From NCBI GenBank assembly GCA_003586115.2, contig QVOM02000126.1:9766230-9830229 (forward strand): 64,000 nucleotides of DNA. The letters are read 5' to 3'. The notes under the pieces are model-generated. The model saw nothing but the letters and a program-made list of their open reading frames with translations, ran no database searches and was not told the origin of the DNA. The position numbers were made by a program, and so were the translations under genes. Shown here one piece after another: positions 54,501 through 64,000 of this stretch (positions are counted from its first letter, which is position 1; the number at the start of each line of letters is the position of its first letter). This DNA is from Salvator merianae (lineage: Eukaryota > Chordata > Lepidosauria > Squamata > Teiidae).

Positions 54501-54764
54501 TTATAAAGAAGCCCCCTCAAGGTTGCGAAGGATGCTGAGGATAGGGGTGGGAAAGCAAAGCGCAAAGGCTTTATGCACAATCTGCAGCTTTGTTCACACA
54601 ACCATCTTTTTTGTGTAGTCAGAACTAGCACAGTGACCTCCTAACAGACTTTCCTTCATGTGGACAGGCTGTCAATATTTTTAAAAATGGTACAAATTGT
54701 AGCCAGGACTGTATCTACACATCTTAGGCAAGCCATGGTGCCTGTAGCACAGATTCACTGCTTC

Positions 54765-55030
54765 ATAAGAACATAAGAAGAGCTATGTTGGATCAGGCCA
54801 TGGCCCATCTAGTCCAGCATTCTGTTTCACACACTGGCCCACCAGTTGCTTCTGGGCATCTCAAGCAGAATAAAAAGGTAAAACCTTCACCTGCTCTCAA
54901 CTCCCTGCAAATGGCCTTCAGAGGCATCCTGCCTGTCTCTCCAATGTGGAGGCAGTACCTGGGCATCCATTCTACTAGCCATTGATACACCTGACCTCCA
55001 TGAACCTGTCCAATCCATTCAGGCCAATTT
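54765..55030 (-). mobile_element. CR1 3' tail
   Basis: Minus strand: CATAAGAACATAAGAAGAGC, GATCAGGCCATGGCCCATC, CACTGGCCCACCAGTTGC, CTGCAAATGGCC, GGCATCCATTCTACTAGCC and TGAACCTGTCCAATCC. Confidence 0.9.
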
Positions 55031-55067
55031 TTTTGCTATCAGTTCAGTTGCTTCACAGGGGCTAGGA

Positions 55068-55205
55068 ATTGTATTTATTTTATTCTATTTTATTTGATAA
55101 ATTTCATAAAATAATTTTATTTTATAAAAGAGATTTATTCTATTCTATTCTGTTCTGTTCCGTTCCATTCCATTCCGTTCCGTTCTATTCTGTTCCAACC
55201 TTTTC
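55068..55205. repeat. degenerate pentanucleotide (TATTC/TTCCG)n microsatellite
   Basis: TATTC, TGTTC, CGTTC and CATTC pentamers run through 55136-55195 after TTTAT-rich sequence. A local simple repeat. Confidence 0.85.
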
Positions 55206-55289
55206 TATTTAATAAATAGAATCTGGTGCATCTATTTATCCAGGCATTCTGGTGAATGCATGTTTGTTTTGCATCCCCATCCAGTTTTA

Positions 55290-55410
55290 AATACTGTTTT
55301 TGTATTTTGTTGCTTTGCTAGTTTTTAGCTTAGATTTGGATTTTTGTAAACCACTTTGAAATTTATAATATAAAAAAAGCAGTATTAAAGTGTTTCAAAT
55401 AAATCAATAA
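55290..55410 (+). mobile_element. possible L2-like 3' tail
   Basis: GTTTTTGTATTTTGTTGC, TTTTTGTAAACCACTTTGAAAT and TTATAATATAAAAAAAGCAG then AAATAAATCAAT: the layout of an L2-related 3' end. No coding part kept. Confidence 0.45.
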
Positions 55411-58400
55411 TGAATTTCTGTCCCTAGAGCTGTGGTCACACCTTGCTTTTAATCTGATTCCAGGCCGTCATCTACTCACAGGGATCACACGGCAAAGTGC
55501 TTTTCTGTGTCTCCTCCACATTTTCTCTCCCCAATTGATCCTGTATTTGGATTATCCCTGCTCTGAGTCCATTTCAGCTGCAAGAAATGGACCTAGTTAA
55601 AGGGCTGCAGTTAAAGAACCTAGTGAGTGATGCTGGCATCAGAGCTGCCAAGGTTTGGGGTCTGTCTGGCCATGGTGGGATGGGCAATGCAGCGTAGCTG
55701 CTTGTGGGGTGGGCAGGCACGCAGCCCCACACCTTTGCACTTGCCCGCCATCTCCGGCAGGGCTGCCTCCATCACAGGACCCATGAAACTTTGGTGTGGT
55801 TGTGGTGAAGGGAAGAGCTAGCCCAGGAGGGGGCACGCCTTTAGCCCCCACCCCACCTCTGTGGTGGCACACATTTGTCATCCCTGCTTTGCCCTTGGAT
55901 TCCAGCTCAGCTGGGAAAAGCAGCCTTGCCCTGTCATCTCTGCTCTTGTAGAGGGCAGCCTGGCGACACCTGGGCTCAAAGATGGAGGGGGCAACCCAAG
56001 GTGGCCTGCCCAGCATGCCCTCGCCCACCTCATGCAATTCGTGGTGTGGCTGCACCACTCCTGGAGCTATCTTTCCCCTCCCCCCAAGGTAGGTGTGAAC
56101 AGACCAAAAATGGTCTGAGTTCTGGTCTGTCTGAAGTCAGACTATCATGCTGTGCTGTGGTTGCAGCCAAGGTTCTCAAGGCAGGTAGAAATAAAGACCA
56201 ATGAAAACATCATAATTAAAATAAACCTAATATGCACCCAGTCCCTCCCTCTCTCTTCCTCTCTCTCTTACACTCACATGCACAAGCAGGGTCTACATGG
56301 CACACTGTGGCACAAAGTGGATCCCCAAAAGGCACTATCTCCATACGTCCATTCACCCTTGTGGGTGTGCTGGAAGAGCATGGTGTCTGCATGACCCTGC
56401 ACTCATCCAGCAAGCAGTCCACTGTAAGTGCTCATTAGAGCACTCCAAATGTAGAGCAGGAAAAAGCACTGTGACGGTGGTTTCTCCAGTTCTTCCTCCC
56501 TGCCACCACTGCTGAAGATGGAGATTTCTGTTCCACATTCCTTGCAGCACAAAGACTGTCCCTGTTGTCCTGAACACAGAAAGTAGTCAATTTTCAGGGG
56601 CATTTCTTGTGTTCAGGAAAACATCCTCAGCCACAAACCTAGAAGCCAAGGAACAAAAGCACAAACAGCACCCCAGCACTTTACTGAAAGTGCTACAGTA
56701 GTGGCAGTCTGGTTCCATATTCTGTCTCACACACACTGAAGCACACATGGACACACTACAGGACAACATGTGAACATCTGGAGGAATCTTAAAAACAAAG
56801 TCCTCAGTTAAAAGCTGCCCGCTTCCTGCCAAATACATTTTTCAGTTGTTTGTGCCACAAGACAACTTCATCCCATCAACCTGCAGCAGGAAAATCCCAC
56901 TTGACGTAGTAGTGTTCCTGCCTTGAACAAAGAGAGCTACCAGATTAATATTGACTCACCCCTTCCTGAAGCTTGCTGCACATTGGAAATTGATACTCCA
57001 TGATTCACCCATACCATAGTCACAGAGACAAGGGCCACTGAAATTCAGGTGTGTAATTGGGCCTTTATGACTACTTACAGCAGCAGCTGTCCCTAGAGTC
57101 ATTTAAAACTGATTACTGACTGAATTTCTGGAATCTACACCTCACTCTGCCAGTTCCAACCCAGTAGAAATTTTGCAAAGTGCTGGTACTTCAGCTGCCT
57201 TGATGTCCCTTGTTATGAATGTTACAACCCACACCCACCCCAGAAAGTTTGTATATGAGTGCTTGTGTTTTGGCAACACTTTTGTTTTTCTGAGAAGACC
57301 ATTCTTGACCAAGAAAAGACCCCAGGAAAAGTAAAGATCTCCCCCACTCCTTCCCTTAACCTTTCTTTCAGCCCTCTTCCTCTCCAATTCCCTTAAATTT
57401 TACTCCCTCTTTCTTCCCGCTTTTTCCTCTCAAATTATTAGGATCCAACTGCTCCTGTAATTAAAAAGGAGGGTGTGGCTTGGTGCAGCCTTTCCAATCC
57501 ATTTTGGGAGTACAATTGATATGAAGTAGTGGGGTGGAGTAACGGATAGAACTGAACCAGCAAATCACAAGGGAACAGTTCATTACAGCAAAAGAATAAA
57601 ACAGGGCATTAATTGGAAACCTGGTGTCCACTAGAAGAATCCAGAGGCCATTTCCACACTTAACTGGAATAGTTCAGATCAGAATGTCCTAATCTGATCC
57701 AGTATCAGGAATTAGACCTAGGTGTGCAGAGGTCAGTCAGTGGTCTGGAACAAGGCTGTCCACATACAGTTGGCCCCTAAAGCTTGCACCAGCTTCAGAA
57801 CTGATGGATCCAACAGCCAAGAATTAAAGTTCCTGACCCCTGAGCTCATTTCAGCATTGCACCTTGTTGCTCCACTGAAATAGGTCTCCTGATGGTGTAT
57901 TAAACAATGGTAGCATGTGCCATTCACATGCCTCTGTGGGTTGGTATACTACGCCTAGTACACTGGTAAACCTCTGTAAAGAGGTCTACCAGTAGACCAA
58001 ACCACCAGTAGACTGGACCAGGCGGCCATTTTGCCCCTCCTGATCCAGTCTGGTCCAGTCTATGCTCCACGCTGTGCAAAGAGAGCACTCCAAGAGGAGG
58101 CAAAGTCTCCCTTAGACCGCACCACTGACATGGAACAGAGGCTCCTACTGATCCAGTTTACCAGCCAATGTGGAATCACCCAGAGATTATGGAAACCATT
58201 ATCCAGCAACAAGAAGATAGTTCAAACTTCCCCAACCCCACTCTTTCAGACCACAAGTATACAACCTGTTGCAGTGAAGCCCGAGATCCCACGCTTTAGT
58301 AGTCTCCATAAGGAGATTTGCTTCTTTTTTACCTTGAAGCCTGGTAGTTGGTCTGCTTCTCTAAAACATCTCCTTTTCCTTCACTTTATCCTACACTGTT

Positions 58401-58555
58401 GCTCGACAAACCAGGCATTTCTGCTTTGTAGTCCATATTAAGATACTCTGCATGGTCATTCTTAAACTCAAGTTCCCATATGGAATACAAGTCATGTTTC
58501 CTGTTTCTTTAATACTTGCTGAAATGCCCTCTTTTACACAGCGATTAAAGATATA
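55411..58555. other. 3.1 kb without recognised gene
   Basis: The longest stretch in the window without a strongly supported element. About 57650-58050 has GGCCATTTCCACACTTAACTGG plus repeated TGGTCCAGTCT/AGACTGGACCA motifs, and is probably another MITE of the clan with unclear right end. The rest has short frames only; none carries a domain I recognise. Confidence 0.35.
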
Positions 58556-58606
58556 CAGCCTTTTCGCACTGACCTGCTAAGAATGGTATCATTCTAAGCT
58601 GGTCAA

Positions 58607-58621
58607 GACGCAGCGGTGCGG
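58607..58621. repeat. 15-bp target-site duplication, left copy
   Basis: GACGCAGCGGTGCGG, identical to 62330-62344. The match reaches 17 bp if the two A's before it are counted, but at the right those merge with the poly(A). Confidence 0.93.
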
Positions 58622-59277
58622 GAGACTTCCAGGGAAGATGGTCGAATGTAGTTGCAGAGAGGATTTTTCCGCTGAGCAAACCGCAATGTGAGGAGACAGA
58701 GGGGGGAGTTCAAACCCCCTCTGTCAGAAGATTTCATCTCCCTGAGTGACAGGGAGGCGGAAGGATTCCTCATTTGAGCGCCACCAAGTCTCCCCCCAGC
58801 GGGGGCTGTGAGAGATCCACGGCAATCTACGTAAGGAGGAGACGAAGGAGCTGGGGGAAATTTGTCAACATTCCTGAGTCACGTTGTGTATCGTCTTCAA
58901 GACTTTCGTCTTCAGGACCGTAAGTTCGGCCGATCCTCTTTTTAATTTATGAAGATATTAAACCCAAGATAAACATTAAGAAAACGAAAAAAAAAAAAAA
59001 AACCCTCTACAATTAAAGCTTGGATAATGTATGCCGAAAGTTTAAACATCGTAATTCAGCAAGATGCTAAAGTATTTGCAAAGGCTGTGAATTTTTAGAT
59101 AAATCATTCAAAGTTCTGTTCCTTGGACACGCCGGGGTTTTCAGTGTCTCATTAAAATACATTTGAGCTGTGCTTATCAGCTAAACAAACAAGCAGGCTG
59201 CAAGGATATGGGAGTTTGGTTTAATTAAGACAAAGTGCCTTTAATTATTAGAGGGCTTCTTCAGAGAACCAAGTTTA

Positions 59278-59580
59278 ATGTCAAACATGGAGAGGAAAAA
59301 CCAGCAACTAGAAAAAAACAAACAGTGTGATGTGAAATCAGATTTACTTCTTAAAAAAATAGACACTATTTTTCAAGAAATGCGGAGTTCCTTTGAGATT
59401 CAGGGGCTGACTTTCGAGAGATTAAGACAAGACCTTAAAAATGAAATAGGTGCTATACGCACTGAACTTCATGAAACAAAGGATAAGGCTTTGAAACTGG
59501 ACGATTTTAAGGCAGAAATTCCTCAGACAAAATTTATGGCTCAAGAAATACAGACTACAAAACAGGAGGAGTCACCATGA
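59278..59580 (+). pseudogene. L1 ORF1-like coiled-coil fragment
   Basis: A 100-codon frame starting with ATG and ending with TGA. Residues 22-75 (LLLKKIDTIFQEM ... LRQDLKNEIGAIRTELHETKDKALKLDD) show heptad spacing of hydrophobic residues and high charge, as in the coiled coil of L1 ORF1 protein, an RNA-binding trimer that coats L1 RNA. The RRM and C-terminal domains that should follow are not in frame. Further basic pieces appear at 59623-59841 and 59869-60075 in other frames, so frameshifts are likely. Identification rests on coiled-coil character plus the position between an L1-like leader and an A-rich tail. It could be another lineage's ORF1. Confidence 0.55.
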
Positions 59581-60197
59581 CTGATAAAAGTTCAAGGTTC
59601 TATTTTTTCACTGAAGGAAGCCTTGGAAAAAAAAATCTTGCAGGGGAGGAAGGAACATATGAGGCGAGTAATAACAGAAGCAATCCATATTTGGAACCAG
59701 CAAAGATTCAGACTGAAATCTGGGGAAAAGACACAACGTTTAAAAAGGTATAAGCAAGGAAAGGACTGGAGGATGAAGAAAAAAACAAAACAAAACAAAA
59801 AACCTGAAGGAGTCAGAAAGGGAAACTTAAGAAGTGGCTGAGTAGAATAATGGGCAGAAACCAAATTATTGAAAGACCAATATGAGAAGAAGTTTCTGAG
59901 AGCTTGTGGAGATTGGATAAATATAATAATCTACAGAAAAATAAGGCAGTGGATAGATTTTTGTGAAAACTGGAAACCCTCTATTGAACTTTTGCAAGAT
60001 CTGGAAAGCGGACCCGGAAAATGGATTGGTGTTTGCTGGAGGGAAAGAATGAAAAGAAAAGAAGACCATTGGTAGAAGATAAGAACTGTGTGGTTGGGGG
60101 GTATGAAATATAGAAGAAATCTGGGAAGAAGGAAGTCAGTAGTTTAAAATGTTAATTGTTGAATCATGAGTTACCAAGTGTAATTTTATATATCCAT

Positions 60198-60223
60198 TAA
60201 AAAAAAGAAAAAAAAAAAGAAAA
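60198..60223 (+). other. internal A-rich tract, presumed original L1 poly(A)
   Basis: ATTAAAAAAAAGAAAAAAAAAAAG follows the L1-like part. No good AATAAA precedes it, which fits read-through to a later signal. Confidence 0.6.
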
Positions 60224-60699
60224 CATTATATTGAAATACGACCCGTAAAATACGTTAATTTTGATGGCAAGATGTGACGACTGATATATATATGTGAAGA
60301 TGGAAATTTCCTAGTGCTTTTTCTGACACAGCCCATGTCAACATAATTCTTAAGAATTTGTGTGCACTATTTTGTGGTGACTTATATGATGATGTACGAC
60401 AACTTTAAAATGTGGGATCTTGACTAATGCAGTGTGGTAAATAGTGCATGGGACGGTTTTTTCACCTTCTTCCTCATTTTACGAGACAGTCCCTCTAATC
60501 CGACGTCTTAATAATGGCAATTGTATTGTAAAATGCAGAAGTATTCAGATAAGACTTAGCATAAATGTGATTCCCAGCGTAATTTCAGCTATGGACTCAC
60601 TTCCTTCACCATTTAATTTTTAAGTATCGTCATCAACAACATCATCATCACCATCATCACAGTTTATTTGATATTTATGACTGGTTTGGAATTCTGATG

Positions 60700-61080
60700 A
60701 TCAAATCCTTCTGAGGGACCTGGAATAACTGGAGGCATTAGCCTGTTTCTCCAACGTGGAGATGGAACCTAGGCATCCATTCGAGTAGCTATTGATACAC
60801 TTGTCCTCCTTGAATTTGTTCAACCCTTTCTTAAGGCTATCCAGGTTGGTTGCTGTCACCACCTCTTCTGGTGTTAAATTCCATAGACTAATGACTCTCT
60901 GGGTAAAAAAAAGTACTTCCCCTTGTCCTTTAGCTTCATAGACTGCTGTTCCTAGTAGTGCTGCTTTCTGAAACTGGTGGATAGGAACTCTATCAGAGCC
61001 CAAGGTGTTAAGCTGGTCAATCCAGTTCTTCTGGAACTGCACCAAGGGCACCAATAACTATTGTTAACACCTTTTCTTAG
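60700..61080 (-). mobile_element. old CR1 fragment within the transduced segment
   Basis: The minus-strand frame reads FFTQRVISLWNLTPEEVV, NLDSLKKGLNKF and YSNGCLGS, the CR1 C-terminus, but the 3' UTR and tail repeat are absent and the sequence has drifted. Confidence 0.75.
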
Positions 61081-61125
61081 TCATGGTTATGTCAGGAGTA
61101 TTGTGTGAAAGCTGCTTATCAGTTT

Positions 61126-61127
61126 GC

Positions 61128-61175
<48 letters not shown>
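61126..61175. repeat. (ATT)n microsatellite
   Basis: About 16 perfect ATT units. It codes poly-Leu or poly-Asn in overlapping frames, which is not biological. Confidence 0.97.
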
Positions 61176-61589
61176 CAGTAGCAACAATATGTACAAGGAA
61201 TAGAATAGAAGAACTCTTGCAGACTCTAACAAACCCTACAAACCCTTTCATCTCTGCAGAAGGCAGTGGTAACACACCAGCAGTGACAATTGTGTACAGT
61301 ATCATATTGCATAAGACAAGTTACCTTACTATGTGCTCAGTTCGTCTTCAGAAACGTTAAGTAGTATGGCATTTTATAAGCAAGTGAACTACAGTATTTG
61401 CAATTAATATATTAGCATAATAAGCAAATTAGGGTAATAGATTAGGCAGCCTAAGAATGTGACAGTGTTATATGCACTTTTGCACTACTGTGTAAAGCTA
61501 CTACAAAGTTTGCGGGCATCCAATTCTGGATGGGGTTGTTTTGCTGCAGAAAGAGTAGGCACATGATGTAGGCATGCTTCTGGATTCAT

Positions 61590-62316
61590 TGTTGTCACTC
61601 GAATATCAAGTGACATTGGTAGCCAGAAGTGCTTACTTCCATCTATGGCTGGTTTGCCAACTTTGGTCTTTCTGGATAACCACAACCTGGGTCACAGTGG
61701 TCCATGCTCTGGTGACCTTCAGACTAGACTATTGTAATGTGTTGTACATAAGGGTGTCCCTGTAAACAGTCCCAAAACCAGAACTCATGAAGAATCCAGC
61801 AGCTCAACTGAACCAGGCCTGTCCTAACAGATCTGCACTGTCTACCTATTCACTACCGAGCTTGATTCAAGGTTTTGATGTTGACTTAATAAAGCCCTAC
61901 GTGGTTTGGCCCCAGATATCTGAAGGAGTGCCTCCTTCCAAATAGACCTGCCTGGTCATTAAAATCTGAAACGGAGACCCTTCTTGTAGTTCTGCAACCT
62001 CCAGGAGTACAGGGGGTGGTATCACTTGAGAGGACTTCTGTGGTGGCTTCCAGGCTTCCTCTAGAAATACACCAGGTACCAAGATTATATGGTTTTCAGC
62101 ATCTGCTTGAAACATATTTCTTCAGCCAGGACTTGGATGCTTAGCTTCCTTGGATGCTTAGTCCAGCCAGGAGGAGGGTTATATTTTAGTGTGTTTTTAT
62201 TCTGGTTTTATCAATATTGTTTTTAATTGAGCACTGTGACTCGCCCTGTGACATTTGGGTGAAGGGCAGGATATAAACGTAACGAAATAAATAAACAAAA
62301 CACTGTATACATTGGG
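61590..62316 (+). mobile_element. L2 LINE 3' part, decayed
   Basis: TWVTVVHALVTFRLDYCNVLYI (61674-61750) is the L2 signature before the C-terminus. FKVLM.T-KALRGLAPDI-type codons follow at about 61865-61925 with frameshifts. The end is ATTTGGGTGAAGGGCAGGATATAAACG and AATAAATAAAC. Older than the 23.9-kb copy, judging by its broken frame. Confidence 0.83.
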
Positions 62317-62329
62317 AAAAAAAAAAAAA

Positions 62330-62344
62330 GACGCAGCGGTGCGG
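62330..62344. repeat. 15-bp target-site duplication, right copy
   Basis: GACGCAGCGGTGCGG directly after A13; see the left copy at 58607. Confidence 0.93.
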
Positions 62345-63186
62345 TGGCCATTCGCAATGGCGTACCGGACCTCTAGCACTCTCAGTGTGAATGCACACCT
62401 GATTGCCATGACAGTGTTTTTGGAAACATCTGGCCATTGGCATGGTGACACGCAACTGCGCAGGCACAGCCATGCCACACCACAGCCTTGCAGCATTCAT
62501 ACCTGGAAACAGGTGTGGACCCTGCTGACTGGGAGCAATCTATCCACTCCCAGTCAAATTGTGGACAGCTAGTAGTGTTCAGGAGTGGCTGCAGATGCTA
62601 CTGGACACTGCGGTCACTGCAGAGTGTGGATGCACTTTGCTAGTGGGCATGCAGACACTCACTAGGCAAGAGCATCCATACTGTGCAATGCTCCGCACGA
62701 TCGGGAGCAGACTCCAGCTGCTCCTGACTGCGGCTAGCTGTGGAGCGGCTGTGGAAATGTCTGGCCACTGCCATGGCGACCGGGAACGCAGTGCGTGCCT
62801 GTGCCGCCGCAGCTGTGCCTCACCATGGTCTGTAGCACTCGTACCCAGAAGCAGATGTGAACGCTGCTGACCAGGAGCAGCTAGCTGTCATGGTGAGGAG
62901 CAGGATACCAGCATCTGCAGTGCGAATGCTGATATCCTGCTGGTATTCCATTCTAGGGCCTCGCAGTATGGACAGTGTCTGCACTGCAGGGTCCATTCCA
63001 CCTTAGAACACCTTAGTTATCCTGTTCTAAGGCACCAAGTGCAAAAATGCCTTAAGTGCAAACAGGCCCCCAAGAACCCTGACCTGTACTTGGCATATGG
63101 CAAGCATACATGAACCCACATGTTCCTTATGTGGACCAATGTTTCTTGTAAGCGATGCATTTCATTGACTAGTATGCGTCCTAAAT

Positions 63187-63244
63187 TTATTTAGTCATTT
63201 CCTTCTTTCCTTTCTCTTTCTTTCCTTTTTTGCTTGCTTCTTTT

Positions 63245-63292
<48 letters not shown>

Positions 63293-63313
63293 TTTTTTTT
63301 TTTTTTTTTTTTT

Positions 63314-63361
<48 letters not shown>

Positions 63362-63404
63362 TCCTTCCTTCTTTCCTTTCTCTTTCTTTCCTTTTTTGCT
63401 TGCT

Positions 63405-63464
<60 letters not shown>

Positions 63465-63502
63465 TCCTTCCTTCCTTCCTTCCTTCCTTCCTTCCTTCCT
63501 TC
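63187..63502. repeat. long (TTTC)n / poly-T / (TTCC)n tract
   Basis: Two TTTC blocks flank a T-run of about 24 (63291-63314), then TTCC units at 63462-63500. The block CCTTTCTCTTTCTTTCCTTTTTTGCTTGC occurs twice (63207 and 63372), showing a duplication of roughly 165 bp within the tract. The 98-123 aa low-complexity frames are artefacts. Confidence 0.95.
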
Positions 63503-64000
63503 CATTCTTGGGGAGCTATTTGTTGACTGATGCTTGCATGCCCAGTTTTCAGAGCCACCTACCCCGTTAATCAGGGAGTCCTGGATTATGCACGACTATC
63601 AACTTTCCAAGACACGTAGAAGCACCCCAACCATCTTAATTCATCTGAGTGGGGCCCAAGACCCTTTCATACATGTCTGTATCTCTCTATCAGGTCAGGA
63701 GCAGAATTAAGCAAAAAATGGGCACAGTGTACTCTCGAAATGTGCTTAGTATCACATGTGCGTTGCTTTCCACTCAAATTAAGGAGGATTAAAGTAGCTC
63801 AGCTGCTGCAGCTCAAAGTCTCCCCGATCATGTGGCCAAAACAGTGAATAGCTCCGAGTCAGCCACAGAGGCCTAAAACAGGGCTTTGACCTCCCTGTTA
63901 ATTTGTGAATTGGGCAATTGTTTCTTGCATTTTACTTGTGTGTGTGGTCTTAAGTACACTCGCCTTGAAGTTCGCCTTAGGGGACCAAGAGAGAAAATGA
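63503..64000. other. unassigned spacer at window end
   Basis: No recognised repeat or gene. Confidence 0.3.

Larger units (their letters stand above)
58622..62329 (+). mobile_element. L1-type retrotransposon insertion with probable 3' transduction
   Basis: Begins GAGACTTCCAGGGAAGATGG, followed by a GC-rich 5' leader, an ORF1-like coiled-coil frame and a first A-rich tract at 60198-60223. About 2.1 kb of other sequence follows (CR1 fragment, ATT microsatellite, L2 3' end). The insertion ends with A13 at 62317-62329, preceded by AATAAA at 62286-62295, and then the target duplication. ORF2 with endonuclease and RT is missing, so the L1 part is internally deleted or ORF1-only. Confidence 0.77.
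58556..63069. mobile_element. MITE family A split by an L1-type insertion
   Basis: Left part 58556-58621 (AGCCTTTTCGCACTGACC, CATTCTAAGCTGGTCAAGACG) continues at 62330 (GACGCAGCGGTGCGGTGGCC). This order matches uninterrupted copies at 11.1 and 52.5 kb. A second MITE-type segment starts near 62680, and the right end AAGTGCAAACAGGCCC lies at about 63054-63069, next to the hairpin CACCTTAGAACACC..GTTCTAAGG. It may therefore be two adjoining members. Confidence 0.75.

Noticed and set aside
60236..60680. Candidate conserved non-coding element
   Set aside because: It is AT-rich and repeat-poor but lies inside the segment bounded by the L1 target duplication, so at this locus it is probably transduced sequence.
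63187..63558. Lysine/glutamate-rich or phenylalanine/serine-rich frames of 98-123 aa
   Set aside because: Translations of a TTTC microsatellite in several frames.

Overview
This window looks like non-coding nuclear DNA of a vertebrate, most likely a squamate reptile (lizard or snake). It carries CR1 LINEs of two types, with (ATTCTATG)n or (TTCTTATG)n tails. It also has L2 3' ends, an L1-type insertion, a tRNA-derived SINE in two- and three-unit forms, hAT-type foldback elements, and an unusually dense set of short terminal-inverted-repeat DNA elements. That mixture suits squamates better than birds or mammals, but the species assignment is inference. I found no convincing host gene, tRNA gene, rRNA gene or CRISPR array. 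The only long open frame that reads as a real protein is the CR1 reverse transcriptase at 6.4-8.2 kb. The long frames across 38.8-40.0 kb read through an assembly gap of N and are not genes.

Layout. 0-8.3 kb: a CR1 tail at the left edge, GC-rich MITEs at 0.6-1.3, 2.5-3.0 and 5.5-5.9 kb, an inverted SINE dimer, and the open CR1 copy. 8.3-15.7 kb: mostly unassigned DNA with MITEs at 9.4, 10.3, 11.1, 12.0 and 14.6 kb. 15.3-22.4 kb: a cluster of 5'-truncated CR1 copies, mostly on the minus strand, plus an L2 end, a SINE dimer and a CCAAT-rich stretch. 23-29 kb: MITEs, an L2 fragment with a readable C-terminus, and more CR1 tails. 29.8-32.5 kb: a 15/30-bp minisatellite, a CpG-rich MITE with a clean AAG duplication, and a tandem array of about 160-bp CR1 3'-tail units. 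33.5-35.2 kb: MITEs with other elements nested inside. 37.6-43.4 kb: a TA-rich palindromic MITE, a SINE trimer split by a hAT element containing the N gap, two large MITEs, a foldback hAT element and a SINE dimer. 44-54 kb: further MITEs, two solo LTRs, CR1 tails and another foldback hAT with a perfect 8-bp duplication. 58.5-63 kb: a MITE split by a 3.7-kb L1-type insertion that appears to have carried about 2.1 kb of 3' flanking DNA. The right end has a long TTTC tract.

The strongest signals are: (1) a clan of elements ending in a GGGCCTnTTYGCACTT-like inverted repeat with 3-bp target duplications, at least 20 copies and no transposase in view; (2) a probable L1 3' transduction; (3) a composite patch flanked by a 36-bp direct repeat; and (4) nested insertions (LTR in MITE, MITE in MITE, MITE in CR1, hAT in SINE) that allow relative dating. 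All family assignments come from reading ends, duplications and coding motifs by eye. No database search was run.
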